From NCBI GenBank assembly GCA_930367215.1, contig OV884058.1, positions 102,509,802-102,573,801 on the forward strand: a DNA stretch of 64,000 bases. The letters run 5' to 3'. The DNA comes from Pollenia angustigena (lineage: Eukaryota > Arthropoda > Insecta > Diptera > Polleniidae). The stretch's first letter is position 1; each line of letters opens with the position of its first letter. The translations under genes and the position numbers were made by a program. This document shows, piece after piece, positions 33,211 through 44,500 of the stretch. Under the pieces are notes generated by a model. The model worked only from the letters and a program-made list of their open reading frames with translations. It ran no database searches and was not told where the DNA came from.

Positions 33211-34919
33211 AAAATTTATTTTTTTTTTTGTTTTTCCCTCTTAATTTTAAAAAACTTTTAAGCCTGCCCTCCTACAAAAACACCTATTTAAGGTGCAAAT
33301 GTTTTAGAAATTACTTCTTATGTTGTTTGCTTGAAATTAAATTTTTAGGTTAAATTGTACCTAAAAAAAAAAAGAAAACAACTTTAGTTTTTTCTATTTC
33401 CATTTTTTAATTAATTACGTTTCACGTCTAATTTTATTTAAATAATTGTTTTGGGTTTTGTACAAAAATAAGTCGATAATTTTTGTTTTTTTGTCGTATT
33501 TGTGAACAAGTGTTTAATGGGGTTTAGGGTACATTTTTAGTTAAAGTTTATTATTTAGTACTAGTGTACCTAATTAAGTTCAAAATTAATTCAAAATCGA
33601 AAAACGAATGTTTTAGTTTTTTTTTTTTGTTTTATCAGTTTTTGCAGGTGTCATTAATTCGTAGCAATTAAAAACATTTCGCATGTGGAATTTTAATTGT
33701 GGATTTTTGTATTGTTTCTGTAATTAATTAATAGTTTAATTGACTTTGCTTTTTGTTTTATTTGCGAATTAATATTTGTTTGTCATTTTGCAAATGTTAA
33801 ATAAAATACTTACAGAATAATAACTAAAATCAAAAATTACTTTTTAGTCCTAAAGCTGGTGGTCCATACAATGAAAATACTACTTTTGTTGTTGTTTTAC
33901 GTAACAAGTAACACACACAAATTTTAGGATGCCTTGAATGCGAAAAACAGGTTTACTTTCTTCTTTTCTAAGCTACGCAAATCAAACCAATCAGCTGATT
34001 TTGACAACAAATTTGATATTTACTTGTGTTGATGTCACATAAAAAGCGTAAGCGTTGCTTATTACTCGAAACTGGAACGCAAGTGTGGTATCAAAAGCAT
34101 ACAATGCATGAAGAGGAAAGAGCATGTTGTGAACCTTCAACTTTACAAAATTACTTTTGAATCATCTCTGTCGAGACTTTTATGCAACCTTTAACATAAA
34201 AAAAGAGAACAAAAAAAAATACGAAATTTGTTGTTCTTGACGCCACTTGTCGATTTTTCTAAACAAAATGTTTGAACTTTAAACGCCAAAAGAATTTATT
34301 TTGTTGACAATTTTGTCTGCATTTATTTAAATTTTTTTTTCTTTAAGATTTTATTGGCAGCCCAACTTAAAGAAAATTCATTTATGAATCATTTCAATTG
34401 TATGAATGCGTCTGTCTCTTCCGTGCCACGAAAGAATTAAAAAACAACATAAGATATTTTGTCTAGTGCAGATGTCTGGCGGTGTTGTCAATTGATTAGA
34501 AATTTATTTTGTAAATAGCCTACTTTTTAAAAAGAAAAATCATTTTTTTTAAAGCAAATATTATGAACACCTTTAAATCAAAGAAGTGGATTTTGATTGC
34601 TAACTCACTTCTGTTTGTGAATGTGCAAATATGTTTGCATCACGAAATTTCAGTATATCAATAGTTAAATTGGGAATTTAGCACATTAAAACTAAATCTA
34701 ATTAATTTGCATGTCTACTGCTAAAAATTGAATTAAAAAAACGTTTTTACAGCAGTTATAGGAAGAACATTTTTTAGTTATAAGTATTTTAAAGTTAAAA
34801 AATGTTATCTTGTTTTCATTGATTTAATGACATTTATCATGGAAAATATGAAGTTACGAAAGTTTCCTTTTTTTATATTAACTTAAAAATATTTTAAATA
34901 TTTTCATTTCATTTTAATC
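33211..34919. other. Unique-looking AT-rich DNA, no gene
   Basis: I see no paired element ends or protein motifs. This is one of the longest stretches in the window not attributable to repeats and may be ordinary intergenic or intronic DNA. Confidence 0.45.
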
Positions 34920-35165
34920 TTAAAAAACCTATTGAAATTATGTATAAGAATAAGTTGAATTTTTCTTTTGAAAGAGATATTAGGTTGTCATTAATTTAAT
35001 GAAAAATGTTAACGAAATTACGAAACTCAATTTCGTAGTGTTAATGGAATTGTTTCATTATATTTGTAAAACTTCATTCCCGTAGTGAAAAGTTTCATTG
35101 GATTAATGAAAAAAATATAATAAACTTGATTAATTAGATTTATGAAGCATAATTCTTCAGTGTAC
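34920..35165. mobile_element. Private-motif element D (TTCATTAATGAA motif), partial
   Basis: TCATTAATTTAATGAAAAA, AATTTCGTAGTG, TTTCATT and GGATTAATGAAAAA repeat through 34995-35130. The right end TTCTTCAGTGTAC matches the CACTGAA terminus of elements A and C. The left end was not found. Confidence 0.45.
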
Positions 35166-35185
35166 AAAGACAATATGAATTACCT

Positions 35186-35470
35186 TAAGACCGGAGAAGG
35201 GTTACACTAAAAGTTTTCAAGTTTAAAAGAAATAACTTGGTTATCAACAAACAACATCTGCCAAAGAGTGGACTCTATTGGGCAAGTGGGTGTGGCACCT
35301 CCCATACAAAGACATTATAGTTTTCTGCGTATCTGAAGTATGGTAACAGGAACAGTTTCCAAATTTGGAACAAATATCATGATAATCAATACACAACATC
35401 TGTCAAAAGTAATGCTCATTTGGAAAAGTGGTCGTGGAACCACCTATTCAACGACTTCAAACCCGCGAAC
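35186..35470 (+). repeat. DINE-1-like internal fragment next to helicase relic
   Basis: GGTGTGGCACCTCCCATAC and ATTTGGAACAAATATC-type phrases match the interior of the DINE-1 copies at 6161 and 44181. It runs directly into the helicase remnant. Confidence 0.5.
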
Positions 35471-35486
35471 AATTTTCATGTACATC

Positions 35487-36180
35487 TTCTTTTTGGACGC
35501 TCCCGGTGGAAACTTTTTTGATAGCGGTGATTTTGGCAACGATTCGCTCGCAACATAAAATTGCAATATAACTTGATTCTTCCGGTAAAGCAGCTACGTT
35601 GGTAGTTGATTTTTGCCAAACGATGCAATTTATTCCACGCTAAATGCCAGCCGATGAACTTAACGAACTATTTAAAATAAAAGTGACCTTAAGCTCAAAC
35701 ATTAATAAGGAAGAAAAAGAAAGCAAGTCAATAAATTTTAATTAAGTAAGAACATGCGCTTTGAGTTGCATAACGACCAATATGTAAATTTTTTTTCAAA
35801 ACAATAAAATTACTATGAATTTTAGCCAGTTCACCGAATAAAGGACCAACTCATCCAAATTACGCAAATAATTATTGGTTGAGTGTTGGCTGCAACAAAT
35901 GTTGCTGTTAACGGATTGAATTTTAAAATTTAAAGCAAATTGATGACGTACAAATCGGTGAATTCTATTTTTAACCAAGATAATATCATCAACTATCCAA
36001 CCGAGTATTTGAACTCTCTAGAATTACTCGGTTTGCTTCATCACAATTTCCAACTGAAAGTTGGACCAGTTATTATAATGTATCGAAATAAAAACTTGTC
36101 ACTTTTTTGTAGAAGTGGCACCAGGCTGAACTTGGAAAAACCAATCGACAACTTCATCGAACCACGGAATCGTACATAAA
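35487..36180 (+). pseudogene. Helitron/Helentron Pif1-like helicase remnant
   Basis: The left piece reads FFLDAPGG then a degraded Walker A (expected GGTGKT is lost) and, a few codons on with a stop, SSGKAATLV. The right piece, 35940-36179, reads INYPTEYLNSLELLGLLHH, QLKVGPVIIMYRNKN and a SGTRL block. These are the YPTEFLNSL, LKVG-IMLLRN and NGTRL motifs near the C-terminus of Helitron helicases, which unwind DNA during rolling-circle transposition. The middle of the domain is deleted and stops are present. Its position beside DINE-1-like sequence supports a Helentron source for the DINE-1 copies in this window. Confidence 0.75.
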
Positions 36181-36639
36181 TTAAAAAAAATTTAAATATC
36201 ACGACAACAGCGCCACCCATCGGGATTAAACTTAAGATAAACCTGGCTCCCGTCTTAAATAATTTATTGTCCAAGTTTGGTGTCTTACACGGCTCAAACA
36301 TTTTTACTTATACAGATAAGACTTTAAAAACGATTTCTTAATTAACTTATAAACACAAAAAATGTTAAAAAGATTATTTCTCCAAATTCCGAAAGACTTG
36401 TACATTATGATCACAAAGCAACATATACATACTTATTTTTTTGCAAAAATATAAGTGATTTTTTTATTTTTGTATCACTTTCCTTTTATTTGTTAAATTC
36501 GTTTAAAGTTGTAGTAAATCCTTTATTTGATAGCCTAACGGCCGTTTTCTAAATGACTCACAATCTGACTTTTACTTATCTTCGACAAAAATTTATTAAG
36601 CTTCGTACAGATCTAAAAATATGTCAGTAAAATGTGCTT
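36181..36639. other. No clear feature; possible downstream helicase decay
   Basis: 36181-36300 keeps an open frame for a while after the helicase block, but I see no further motif. Confidence 0.35.
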
Positions 36640-37460
36640 AATATATCTTGCAGCCGTGTGAACTGGCAATTTTTGTTGGACAACGTTGTCAGAAAAAGCA
36701 TTGTCAGTCCTTTAAAAAACAACAATATGGTTTGATTTCTGACAATCGTGAGAATACTCTCCGTTGTCATTGCCAGAAATATGTAAGACGTTGGAAGCTT
36801 ATTGTTTTTACTCAGATGTGCGAAGCTTATGCATCTAACAATGGCATCATTGTCAGAGGCCTTTTTCTATTGGCAACGCTGCAAATACATACGTAGCAGG
36901 GATGGAAAATGGGATTTCGGAATTTGTACCATGTTCAATAACAAAACGTAGTTTTGAGACTATGACGATACCAATTTTATATTTTCTGGCTCATCTCTTC
37001 GTATATACTTAAGAAACAAAACTTTTTATTAATAACGAAATTTTTTTTAAAGATAGCCACCAAAGTATTAAAAAAGTACACCTGCATTATAGGTTCCATC
37101 CCTGATATGCTAGAAAGAAAAGAAAAACTAACAAAAAAAGTTAAATATTGCAAAATTTTAATTAATTTTAATGAAAATCAACGAAATCTATTTAAAACAA
37201 AATAAAATTTTTAAAGTTCTTGCTATTGCTTTTTCCCTTCAATTACAATACATATTTTCTGACAATGTCTAAGAGCACATCTGGCAATTCTTATCATGCA
37301 ATTAACTGACAACCATGAGAACTGACAAATTTTGTTGGCAGATGAATTCATTGTCAGACAGTTGACAGCCAATTAAATTGTATGGTTTCTTATAATCGTC
37401 TGAACTGACAATTTACCTTTGTTGGCGATTTTTCTTTGGCAGTTTATTGTCAGCACAGTG
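36640..37460. repeat. Private-motif repeat: TGACAA/TTGTCAG
   Basis: GAACTGACAATTT, TTGTTGGCAG and CTGACAATCGTGAGAA-type phrases recur in both orientations at 36655-36880 and 37255-37460, interrupted by an inserted element at 36897-37104. The apparent 82-codon frame at 36648 runs through this repeat. Confidence 0.5.
36897..37104. mobile_element. hAT-like MITE (CAGGGATGGAA ends)
   Basis: CAGGGATGGAA and its complement TTCCATCCCTG define a 208-bp element. CAGGG-type ends are typical of hAT elements. The flanking octamers ATACGTAG and ATATGCTA are not a good duplication. Confidence 0.6.
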
Positions 37461-38554
37461 CCAAACCTTACATTATTGTAAGATCTGACCGCCGCGCCGC
37501 CTGTACGAAACTTTAGACTGATAAACTGTGTGTAAACGATTTTGGTTTTCTCAATATTCCGACAAAAACCTTATATTCAGTTGCCAACACCTCTCAAAAT
37601 ACATTTAAAAGGAATCTGCTGATTGAATTTATCTGAACGGCAAATAAACGCAAATGTTTAATTGGCAGGTGAGGGCGGATTAATTTTGTAACATACATAC
37701 ATAGTAGTAGCAAATGAGACACTGAGAAAACCAAGTTTCTTTAATCTGCAGTTTTTCGTTGGGAAAAACGATAATCTTCTAATGAAAAAACGGCCAAAGG
37801 AATGTCAAAAGTAAATTCTAGCAACTTTATGGAAAAGAAAATCAAAAATTACCATTTATTTAAAAAAAAGTCATGGTATCATGGAAATTAATATGAAATT
37901 ATTTTTAGTTATAAGATGCAGTATTTGTTTATTTTCATATACATATGCATACATACATTTGTATGTGCACACATGCATATATAAAAAATGCTGTTTTGTT
38001 ATGAAAATTGAAAAATTTCATTTTTTATTATTCAAATATTAACTTCTGATCGCTAGAATATTGACAGCTGTGTTTAATAATCGTCTTTCAGCAAAATTTT
38101 TTAGGTTACGCTAATATTTACATTTCACAGCCATCAAAGTTCCAAAAAGATTTGATTTGCGATTTTTTTTAACGTGCATCAAGAAATTATGGCAAATATA
38201 ACAGTAGGTACTGGATATAAGAAAATAAAAAATATGACAAAAAAATATTGTTATAAACGTTTATTTTTCTCTTATGCAAATCATTTTTGTTTGCACTTAA
38301 GGTATGTTCAGACCTAACAAATATTTCACGAAAAGATCCAAAAAAAGCGTGGCCAGTAAATTGATGAAACTTTAGCTTTATTTTTAACAATCTTTTAATG
38401 TAATAAACTTTATTAGTTAAAAGATTATTTTATAGTGTATTAAGAAACCGCTAAATGATGTTTGATCGGTCCAACGTTTTTCAAAAGGCAATAACTTTTT
38501 AATAAAACTAGTGGTTACGTGTAGGACGTCAAATATAAAATAGTTGCGAACATA
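37461..38554. other. No gene; AT-rich
   Basis: Includes an ATACATA/TATGTATG-rich microsatellite-like patch near 37940-37985. Nothing else is supported. Confidence 0.5.
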
Positions 38555-39497
38555 CACTGATAGATTTTGCAAATTGCATCTTCGTATTGATGATGTGCTA
38601 ACATTAGAATTGTGACATCAACGTTACTACAAATGGCATCAATGATGCAAAAAGTAACATCAATCCAATGACTTACGTCTTCGTACAATTTTGTCATTTT
38701 TTACGTGTGATGACTATAGTGACATCAACTCGATGCTACATTTTGTATACTATTAACATTATTTTCATGATAACAATGTATTATACGAAGCAAAAATTCC
38801 TATATTCTATTTTTTTAATGCATCAAATTTTTAAAGTAGAATGATTACGTAAACCATATGGGGCATGGTGCTGGTGTCTTGTTATTGAGAGTTCTGCTGT
38901 AAACAAAGGTCGTTATTCAACAAACATGAAACAAACATATGTAACGGGTTAGTAAATAATAATATTCTCTCACTTTGACTTAAGTCAATTCCAATGACTT
39001 TGACTTAATCACAAACTGTCATTAAATTGATGCTAATGTGTCCTTTCTCCGATGTTACTGCGTCATCGCAATGAGGACATGTTCGTCATTTCTGTGATGA
39101 TGATGTGTCATCCCATTGATGACATATACCGGGGTGTTCTGGAAATCGAAAACGCAAAACCCAAGAGTTTTAAACGTCGTTTATTAATAAGATTTCTGTA
39201 ATAAAAAAATTTTATGACGAATATTATACAAATATTTCTCTATTTAACCGAATTTATTACATAAATTAAACAAATTTGATTAAAATTGTATTAAAAACAA
39301 CTTCCAAATTCTGGCGTTTTGCGGTTTCGATTCCCAGAACACCCCTGAATATCATTTTGACCTGGATAATACTTTGGCCAAGTCATGTTAAGGTTGACAT
39401 CACCATGATGAAAATTGTCATAGGGTCAAAAACGAAGACAGTTGTCATAGTTTTGATGTCAAAGTACATCAGCGTTATGACGCCTTTTCTATTAGTG
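38555..39497. mobile_element. Private-motif TIR element C (TGACATCA motif)
   Basis: CACTGATAGATTTTGC at the left and (in reverse) CACTAATAGAAAAGGC at the right pair. The arms hold more than 15 copies of TGACATCA, GATGACAT and close variants in both orientations. The core at 38790-38960 (ATTCCTATATTCTATTTTTT, TTATTGAGAGTTCTGCTGT, GTAACGGGTTAG) matches elements A and B. A further element is inserted at 39129-39347. Confidence 0.7.
39129..39347. mobile_element. Nested TIR element (GGGGTGTTCTGG ends)
   Basis: CCGGGGTGTTCTGGAAATCG at the left pairs with the right end (in reverse CAGGGGTGTTCTGGGAATCG) and continues into GCAAAAC. A hAT-type CAGGGG end is seen on one side only. It is non-coding. Confidence 0.65.
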
Positions 39498-39751
39498 AAG
39501 CTTCAGTTGGATATTTTTTGTACGCATTTTTAGTATTGGTGAATGGCAAAATATGTCTTGTATCAGTTTTTTATTATAAAGAATACCTTTTATATTTACA
39601 AATATGTATTGAAAAAAGACACGGCGCTTTTGCAATACTTTTTTGGAAGAGGTTTTTCTTATATGAGATAATTTTATATCGTTTGTCTACTGTAATTCGA
39701 AATATTTTGAAACAGTGTATTTTTAACTTACTAACCCAGTTAGACAGTTGC

Positions 39752-40383
39752 ATCCCAGCAAAAACTTTACTTAAAATCCTACTTTTAATGACTTCAAGAA
39801 TTCATTACTTTGTAGCTTTATTCGCCACTTTTAGGATTATTAGTTAGAAATTAAATAATAGCTTTATTATTATATCTTAAATATACAGAAAAATTTTAAT
39901 TTTCATTATGACAATAAAAATATCATTATAGTCATTATAGTCAAAAAACATAGTTTTTTAATACAAAAACATAGTTTTTTAATACAAAAACTACACTGCC
40001 CCAGTAGACTAGCTGGTAGCGAGCTAGTCTATCAGCACCGAGGTTGTGCGATCGAATCCCGCCAGAGACAGAAAAAAATAAAAAATAAAATAAAGTAAAA
40101 TAAAATAAGAAAAAATAAAAAATAAAATAATTTAAAAAAATAAAAAAATAAAAATAAAAAAAATTTTACTTTATTGACTTTGTGTAACTATATATTTTTA
40201 TAAAAATTATAAGTATAAAAAAAACATTATTTTCTAGATTATAATAGGCTAAATTGTAAAGGAATACTTTTGGGACATCTCGAACAAAAATAAGTACTTT
40301 TTCTAGTAGAAAAGTAAGTAGTCGGCTCGTCAAATTCTCATTATTTTTCTGCTTATTTTGTAAGCAAAGTTTTTGCTGGGATG
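39752..40383. mobile_element. TIR element (CATCCCAGCAAAAACTTT ends) carrying a SINE
   Basis: CATCCCAGCAAAAACTTTAC at the left and the complement GCAAAGTTTTTGCTGGGATG at the right bracket 632 bp. AAGTACTTTTTCTAGTAGAA and related palindromic phrases lie near the right end. A SINE sits in the middle. A one-sided match to the terminus lies near 1528. Confidence 0.65.
39997..40170 (+). mobile_element. tRNA-derived SINE with A-rich tail
   Basis: The head contains an A-box-like TAGCTGGTAGCGAGCTAG and a B-box-like GATCGAATCCC with CCAGAGACAG. It is followed by about 100 bp of (AAAATA)-type tail. The repeated head at 32624 shows this is a family. It is not a functional tRNA: no acceptor or anticodon stem can be drawn. 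Confidence 0.65.
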
Positions 40384-41332
40384 GAGGCAGCTTATTTCGA
40401 TAGTGTGTGTAGTAGTAATACCCCAGTGAATATCATTTTTTACTAAAAAGGGATTTTTGAAAAAATTTAGTTTTTTATTAAAAAAGGAACATTTTTGCGA
40501 AAAGAGGGATATTTTTGTTAAAAAAGGAAAAAAATCATTACTTTTGTAATTAAAAGAGCCTTATGCAAAATAGACTTTTATTTTGCGAAAAAGTACTTCT
40601 TTTCTTCTTGTTTAGCAAAAAAAAACACAAAATAAAAATCATCGTGGTGGACTTATTTTAAACATTAAATTTCATTGAAAAGGGGACTTTTTTTGAACAC
40701 AGAACTCTTATTTTTATACTTTTAGTAAAATAAGAGACTTTTGTGAACCAAAAATTGTACTTCTGGTCAAAAAAAAAGATTATTTGATTAAATATTTATG
40801 AAATATAAAATGAAACTTTTTTTTGAAAATTGGGTTTTTAAGAATAATATTTCTCTGAAACATTATAAAATATTTTTTTCGTAAATTATGGGAAAATAGA
40901 AATTTAAAAAAAACAACATTATTTAAGAAAAATACAAAAAAAGTAATTCGTTAGAAACCAATTTGTTTTGGTACTTTTAACCCTTAAATGTATACCTGGG
41001 CCTGGCCAGGCTTTTTTACATTTTGCCAGTTTTTTTTATTATTATTAAATTCAAAAGTTTTTGAATATCGTACAATCATGTTTCAAACGTTTTTCATATC
41101 TTGACCAAACAGCTTAAGTGGCTTATGTCGCCCTTTACAAACAAAAAAATTATGTGAATAAAAGTAGCGTCCGAACCAGTAAGAAAATTACATTGGAATG
41201 TACTAAACGGTGTAAAATAGTTAGTTGGATTTTTATTTGAAAGGCATAAAATAGATAAGAAAGTACCAAAGCATTATCAAACATTTAAAAGTTCCACATT
41301 TTGCATTACTACCAGAAGTTATTTAAAAAGGC
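40384..41332. repeat. Degenerate minisatellite (GGACTTTTTGTGAAAA type)
   Basis: From 40430 to about 40960 variants of a 20-30 bp unit containing RGGACTTTTTnnnAAAA follow one another. Similar blocks lie at 29.9, 48.5, 49.5, 59.9 and 61.1 kb. The remainder to 41332 has no supported feature. Confidence 0.5.
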
Positions 41333-41585
41333 GGCATGAAATAGCCCCCCACGAAATAAGTCCAAAACAAAATTATGAAATAATTCCCCAATTTTTGGGG
41401 TCTTATTTCATATGAAATAAACCCCCAATTTAAGAATGAATTGAAACCCCAACGAAATGAAATAACTCCCCAAATCAAAATGAAATAAATTCCCAAAAAT
41501 TGGGAAGTTATTTCATTGGAAATAAGCCCTTATTTCCTGAAATGAAATAAATCCCCAAAAAGTATTCAAAACATCCAATCAATTC

Positions 41586-42740
41586 AAAATAGGGGGGGGG
41601 GGTGCTTTTTAACCATTGGAGGTAAGGCCATGATGGCTTTATTGCTCAATTGAATGGGAGATAAAGCCGTAATGGTCTTATTGCCCAATCATTGAGAGGT
41701 AAGGTCATATGTAAAATTTTGCGAAGTGAGAGATATAGTCATATTTTTTTCCCCCCAAATGAGAGGCAAAGCCATATTTTTCCAGAATATTGTTACGAAT
41801 GGTGTAAACATTCTGTAAAAGGGAAAATCCTTAGTTATCATTGAAAACCATTTTTTTATTCTTGTGACGCACGCAAAAAAACTTTATTCAGCGAAGCCAC
41901 CTGCAGCGTCCTACTGGAGGAAAAAACCCCTAAGCGCGGCCGCAGGAAAACTTTAGTATGCGAAGCCAGATTTCAATACTTAACTTTAGTAAAAGAAAAA
42001 ATCATTAGCTCTTTATTATAAAAATAAGAAAACTATTAACTCTTTCAGCCACACTTTTATATATGCAACTTGATAACTAAAAAATGCACAATTTTGCATT
42101 ATTTAAAGATTATTTATTATAAAAATGTTGATAATTTTGTTAAATAAGGTGGTTAGTTTACTTACCACCATGACGGTTGGCATAAAAATTAATTTTTGGT
42201 GAAAATCCGAAAAAACATGTTTTATTTGTTCGGATGCATAGAGGAACTGCGCTGGTGCTGCATTGCCATACAGAACGCACTGGTCATCATTTTTCTTAAC
42301 AGAGCAAATAACCTATGGCTGTTTTTTTAAAAACAAAAGCTTACACATTTAAAAAAATTTATAAATGTTAAATTTCAAAATGTATGCCTCAAAATTTCGC
42401 ATAAATCTATCATCGATAATCTTAAAAAATGTAATTATTAGGCTCTTGAAAAGGTGGTTAGATATCTAACCACCAAACCTGAAAGAGTTAATCAATGTAA
42501 AATGGAAAAGTTTTTCAAAACTGAAATGAGAGATAAAGCCATTTCCTAATATTACTAATGTGTCCTAAGGCCATGAAGGCTTTGCCTCCCATTGGAATGA
42601 AAAAAAAAATAAAAGGCTTTATCTCTCTTTTGAATGGGAAATCTGGATTCATTGCATCTAGCAAAAAAAAAAAAAAAAAAATTAAATGGGCAATAATACC
42701 ATTATGGCTTTATTTTATTCCTTACCGCAAAATTATTTCT
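41586..42740. mobile_element. G-run MITE relative, middle level of the nest
   Basis: A G run, then TAAGGCCATGATGGCTTTAT and GGGAGATAAAGCC-type phrases, match the 8352-8717 element. The far end (42530-42735) has the same phrases in reverse order. Inner sequence (TACAGAATGTTTACACCAT type and its reverse) is also shared. A piggyBac-like MITE is inserted at 42040. Confidence 0.6.
42040..42487. mobile_element. piggyBac-like MITE, TSD TTAA, innermost of the nest
   Basis: TTAA (42036-42039), CTCTTTCAG at the left, CTGAAAGAG at the right and TTAA (42488-42491) define 448 bp. The phrase AAGGTGGTTAGATATCTAAC near the right end is palindromic. Confidence 0.75.
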
Positions 42741-43061
42741 CAAACTAACTACCTAGTAAGTATTATTTTTAATGAATGAGTGGTCTTGACCATTCATTAA
42801 AACAAGTTTTGTTTACGTATTATAACAGGACATAATCTGCATTTTAGACGATTTTGGAATAAATTTGAAAATGAAAAAAGTCCCCAAAATATTTTTAGGG
42901 ACTTATTTCATTTCAGATTTTTGGGGACTTATTTCATATGAAATAACTCACCAATATGGAAATGAAATAAGTCCCCAAAAAAATGAAGTAAATCCCCAAA
43001 AAACGTTGTTGTTGCCTCTCATATATTTTTTTGGGGAGTTATTTCATTTTCCTAAAAAGCG

Positions 43062-44180
43062 CTTTTTTATTGTTTATTTTAATTTAAACCTAAACTGAAA
43101 AAAGAAACTTAATTAATTATTTTGGTTTACAGCTTTTATGAGACAATCAATGCTCTATTGTTTGCTGGTTAAAAAATCTTGCCTCAAATGTTTTTCTTAT
43201 TTGTCTCAAAAAAAAAAAAAAATGTTTATTTTTTGTAATAGATCAAAGAGTTTGCAATTTGCCAATAAATAAAATAAACAAATTTAAAGACTATAAATTC
43301 AAAAATTCTCAAAACAGAGTGAATCAAACAACTGTGCAATACAACAACTGCGCCACACAATCATTCGTGTTGCAAGTGTAAGCATGTGTGTATGAGCAAT
43401 AGAATCTGGCAATTGCTGGAAATAAAAGTTATGATAACGATGGTGATGATGATGATGGGTGCTGATGTTGATGTTGCAAAGAAAGTGTGTGAAGAAGAAA
43501 ATACAGCTGATGATGATCGACAAGGCACAATCATCAATATGGCCATAAATAGACAACAAAACATGTGTGTTTTTCATCGATTCGCTGAATATGCCTGTGC
43601 TAAGGATGTACGTCATAAAGTTTTTAAAAAAGTGTACGGTTTAATTTTTTGTGAAAAATTTTTATCTTTCTAAATGCAGCTGCAAACATCAATCATAACG
43701 ATTATGTGTCTAAAAATTTATTAACATACACTTGCAACTCTAGCTGCTGCAACATGTTGTGCCACATGCATCATTGAAAGATATAAAACAACTACATATG
43801 TACATCATCATCACTCGTCAATATCTTGCGTTTGGAGGCGATTATAATGATCATCCTCATTTTTGAAGGTACTTAACACGATAAGTGAGAAATCTATTCG
43901 TTGTATTGATGAGTTATGATTTTTTTTTTTATTATATTCTCATTGTGATCCACCAATCAGTTAACACTTCATGATCTGTGTCAGAATACACCAACACTTA
44001 TGAATATTAATGCTTCGTTATTATCGATAAACTGGTACTTTGGCCAACCTGAAAGATACCTAAATTTTAATGAGAGTACAATCACGTTTTTTCAAGTGCA
44101 AAAAATGTTTGTTTTTTTAATGTTTTGGTGAAAATGTGTGTCTAAGGTATTTGGGGATTTTGTTATTCCCACCCCCTTTT
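43062..44180. other. No gene; GATGAT microsatellite
   Basis: A (GAT/GTT)-rich microsatellite at 43435-43477 produces overlapping frames on both strands (43299-43673) that are not credible proteins. The rest looks unique and AT-rich. Confidence 0.55.
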
Positions 44181-44500
44181 TATACCCTTCACCACAAATG
44201 GAAAACGGTACGTATGGAGGGCTGAAAGCTAAACCGAACCAAGTCATAAAATAAAATACTTAAGTATATTGTATATATAAAAACTGGCGGGAGAACAGCA
44301 GCAGCCAAAGTTTCCAAATTAGGTACAAGCATCTTTGCTATCAATACACAACATCCGACAAAATGCGAGAGCTATTGGAGAAGTAGGTGTGGCAGAAAAT
44401 AGGTTTATTTATTTCTAAATAACGGTATTTACATAATTTTCTGTTCTTATTGCACCATGGTGAAGGGTATATGCGATTTGGCATAGCATGGCCAATTAAA
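44181..44500 (+). mobile_element. DINE-1-like element, partial
   Basis: TATACCCTTCACCACAAATG starts the block and CACCATGGTGAAGGGTATAT ends it, as in the copy at 6161. The 3' hairpin is degraded (GATTTGGCATAGC). Confidence 0.6.

Larger units (their letters stand above)
41333..43061. mobile_element. Foldback element of the GAAATAA-CCCC family, outer shell of a nest
   Basis: Left arm 41333-41580 and right arm 42860-43061 are built of TTGGGGANTTATTTCAT and its complement, repeated six or more times per arm in alternating orientation. The arms are separated by an inserted MITE nest (41586-42740). Exact borders are uncertain. Relatives lie at 24047 and 60083. Confidence 0.6.

Noticed and set aside
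39997..40071. Possible tRNA gene
   Set aside because: B-box-like sequence is present, but acceptor and anticodon stems cannot be formed and a second, A-tailed-type copy exists; SINE is the better reading.
43299..43673. Overlapping frames on both strands near the GAT repeat
   Set aside because: Produced by a GATGAT microsatellite: His/Ile runs on one strand and Met/Val/Asp runs on the other.
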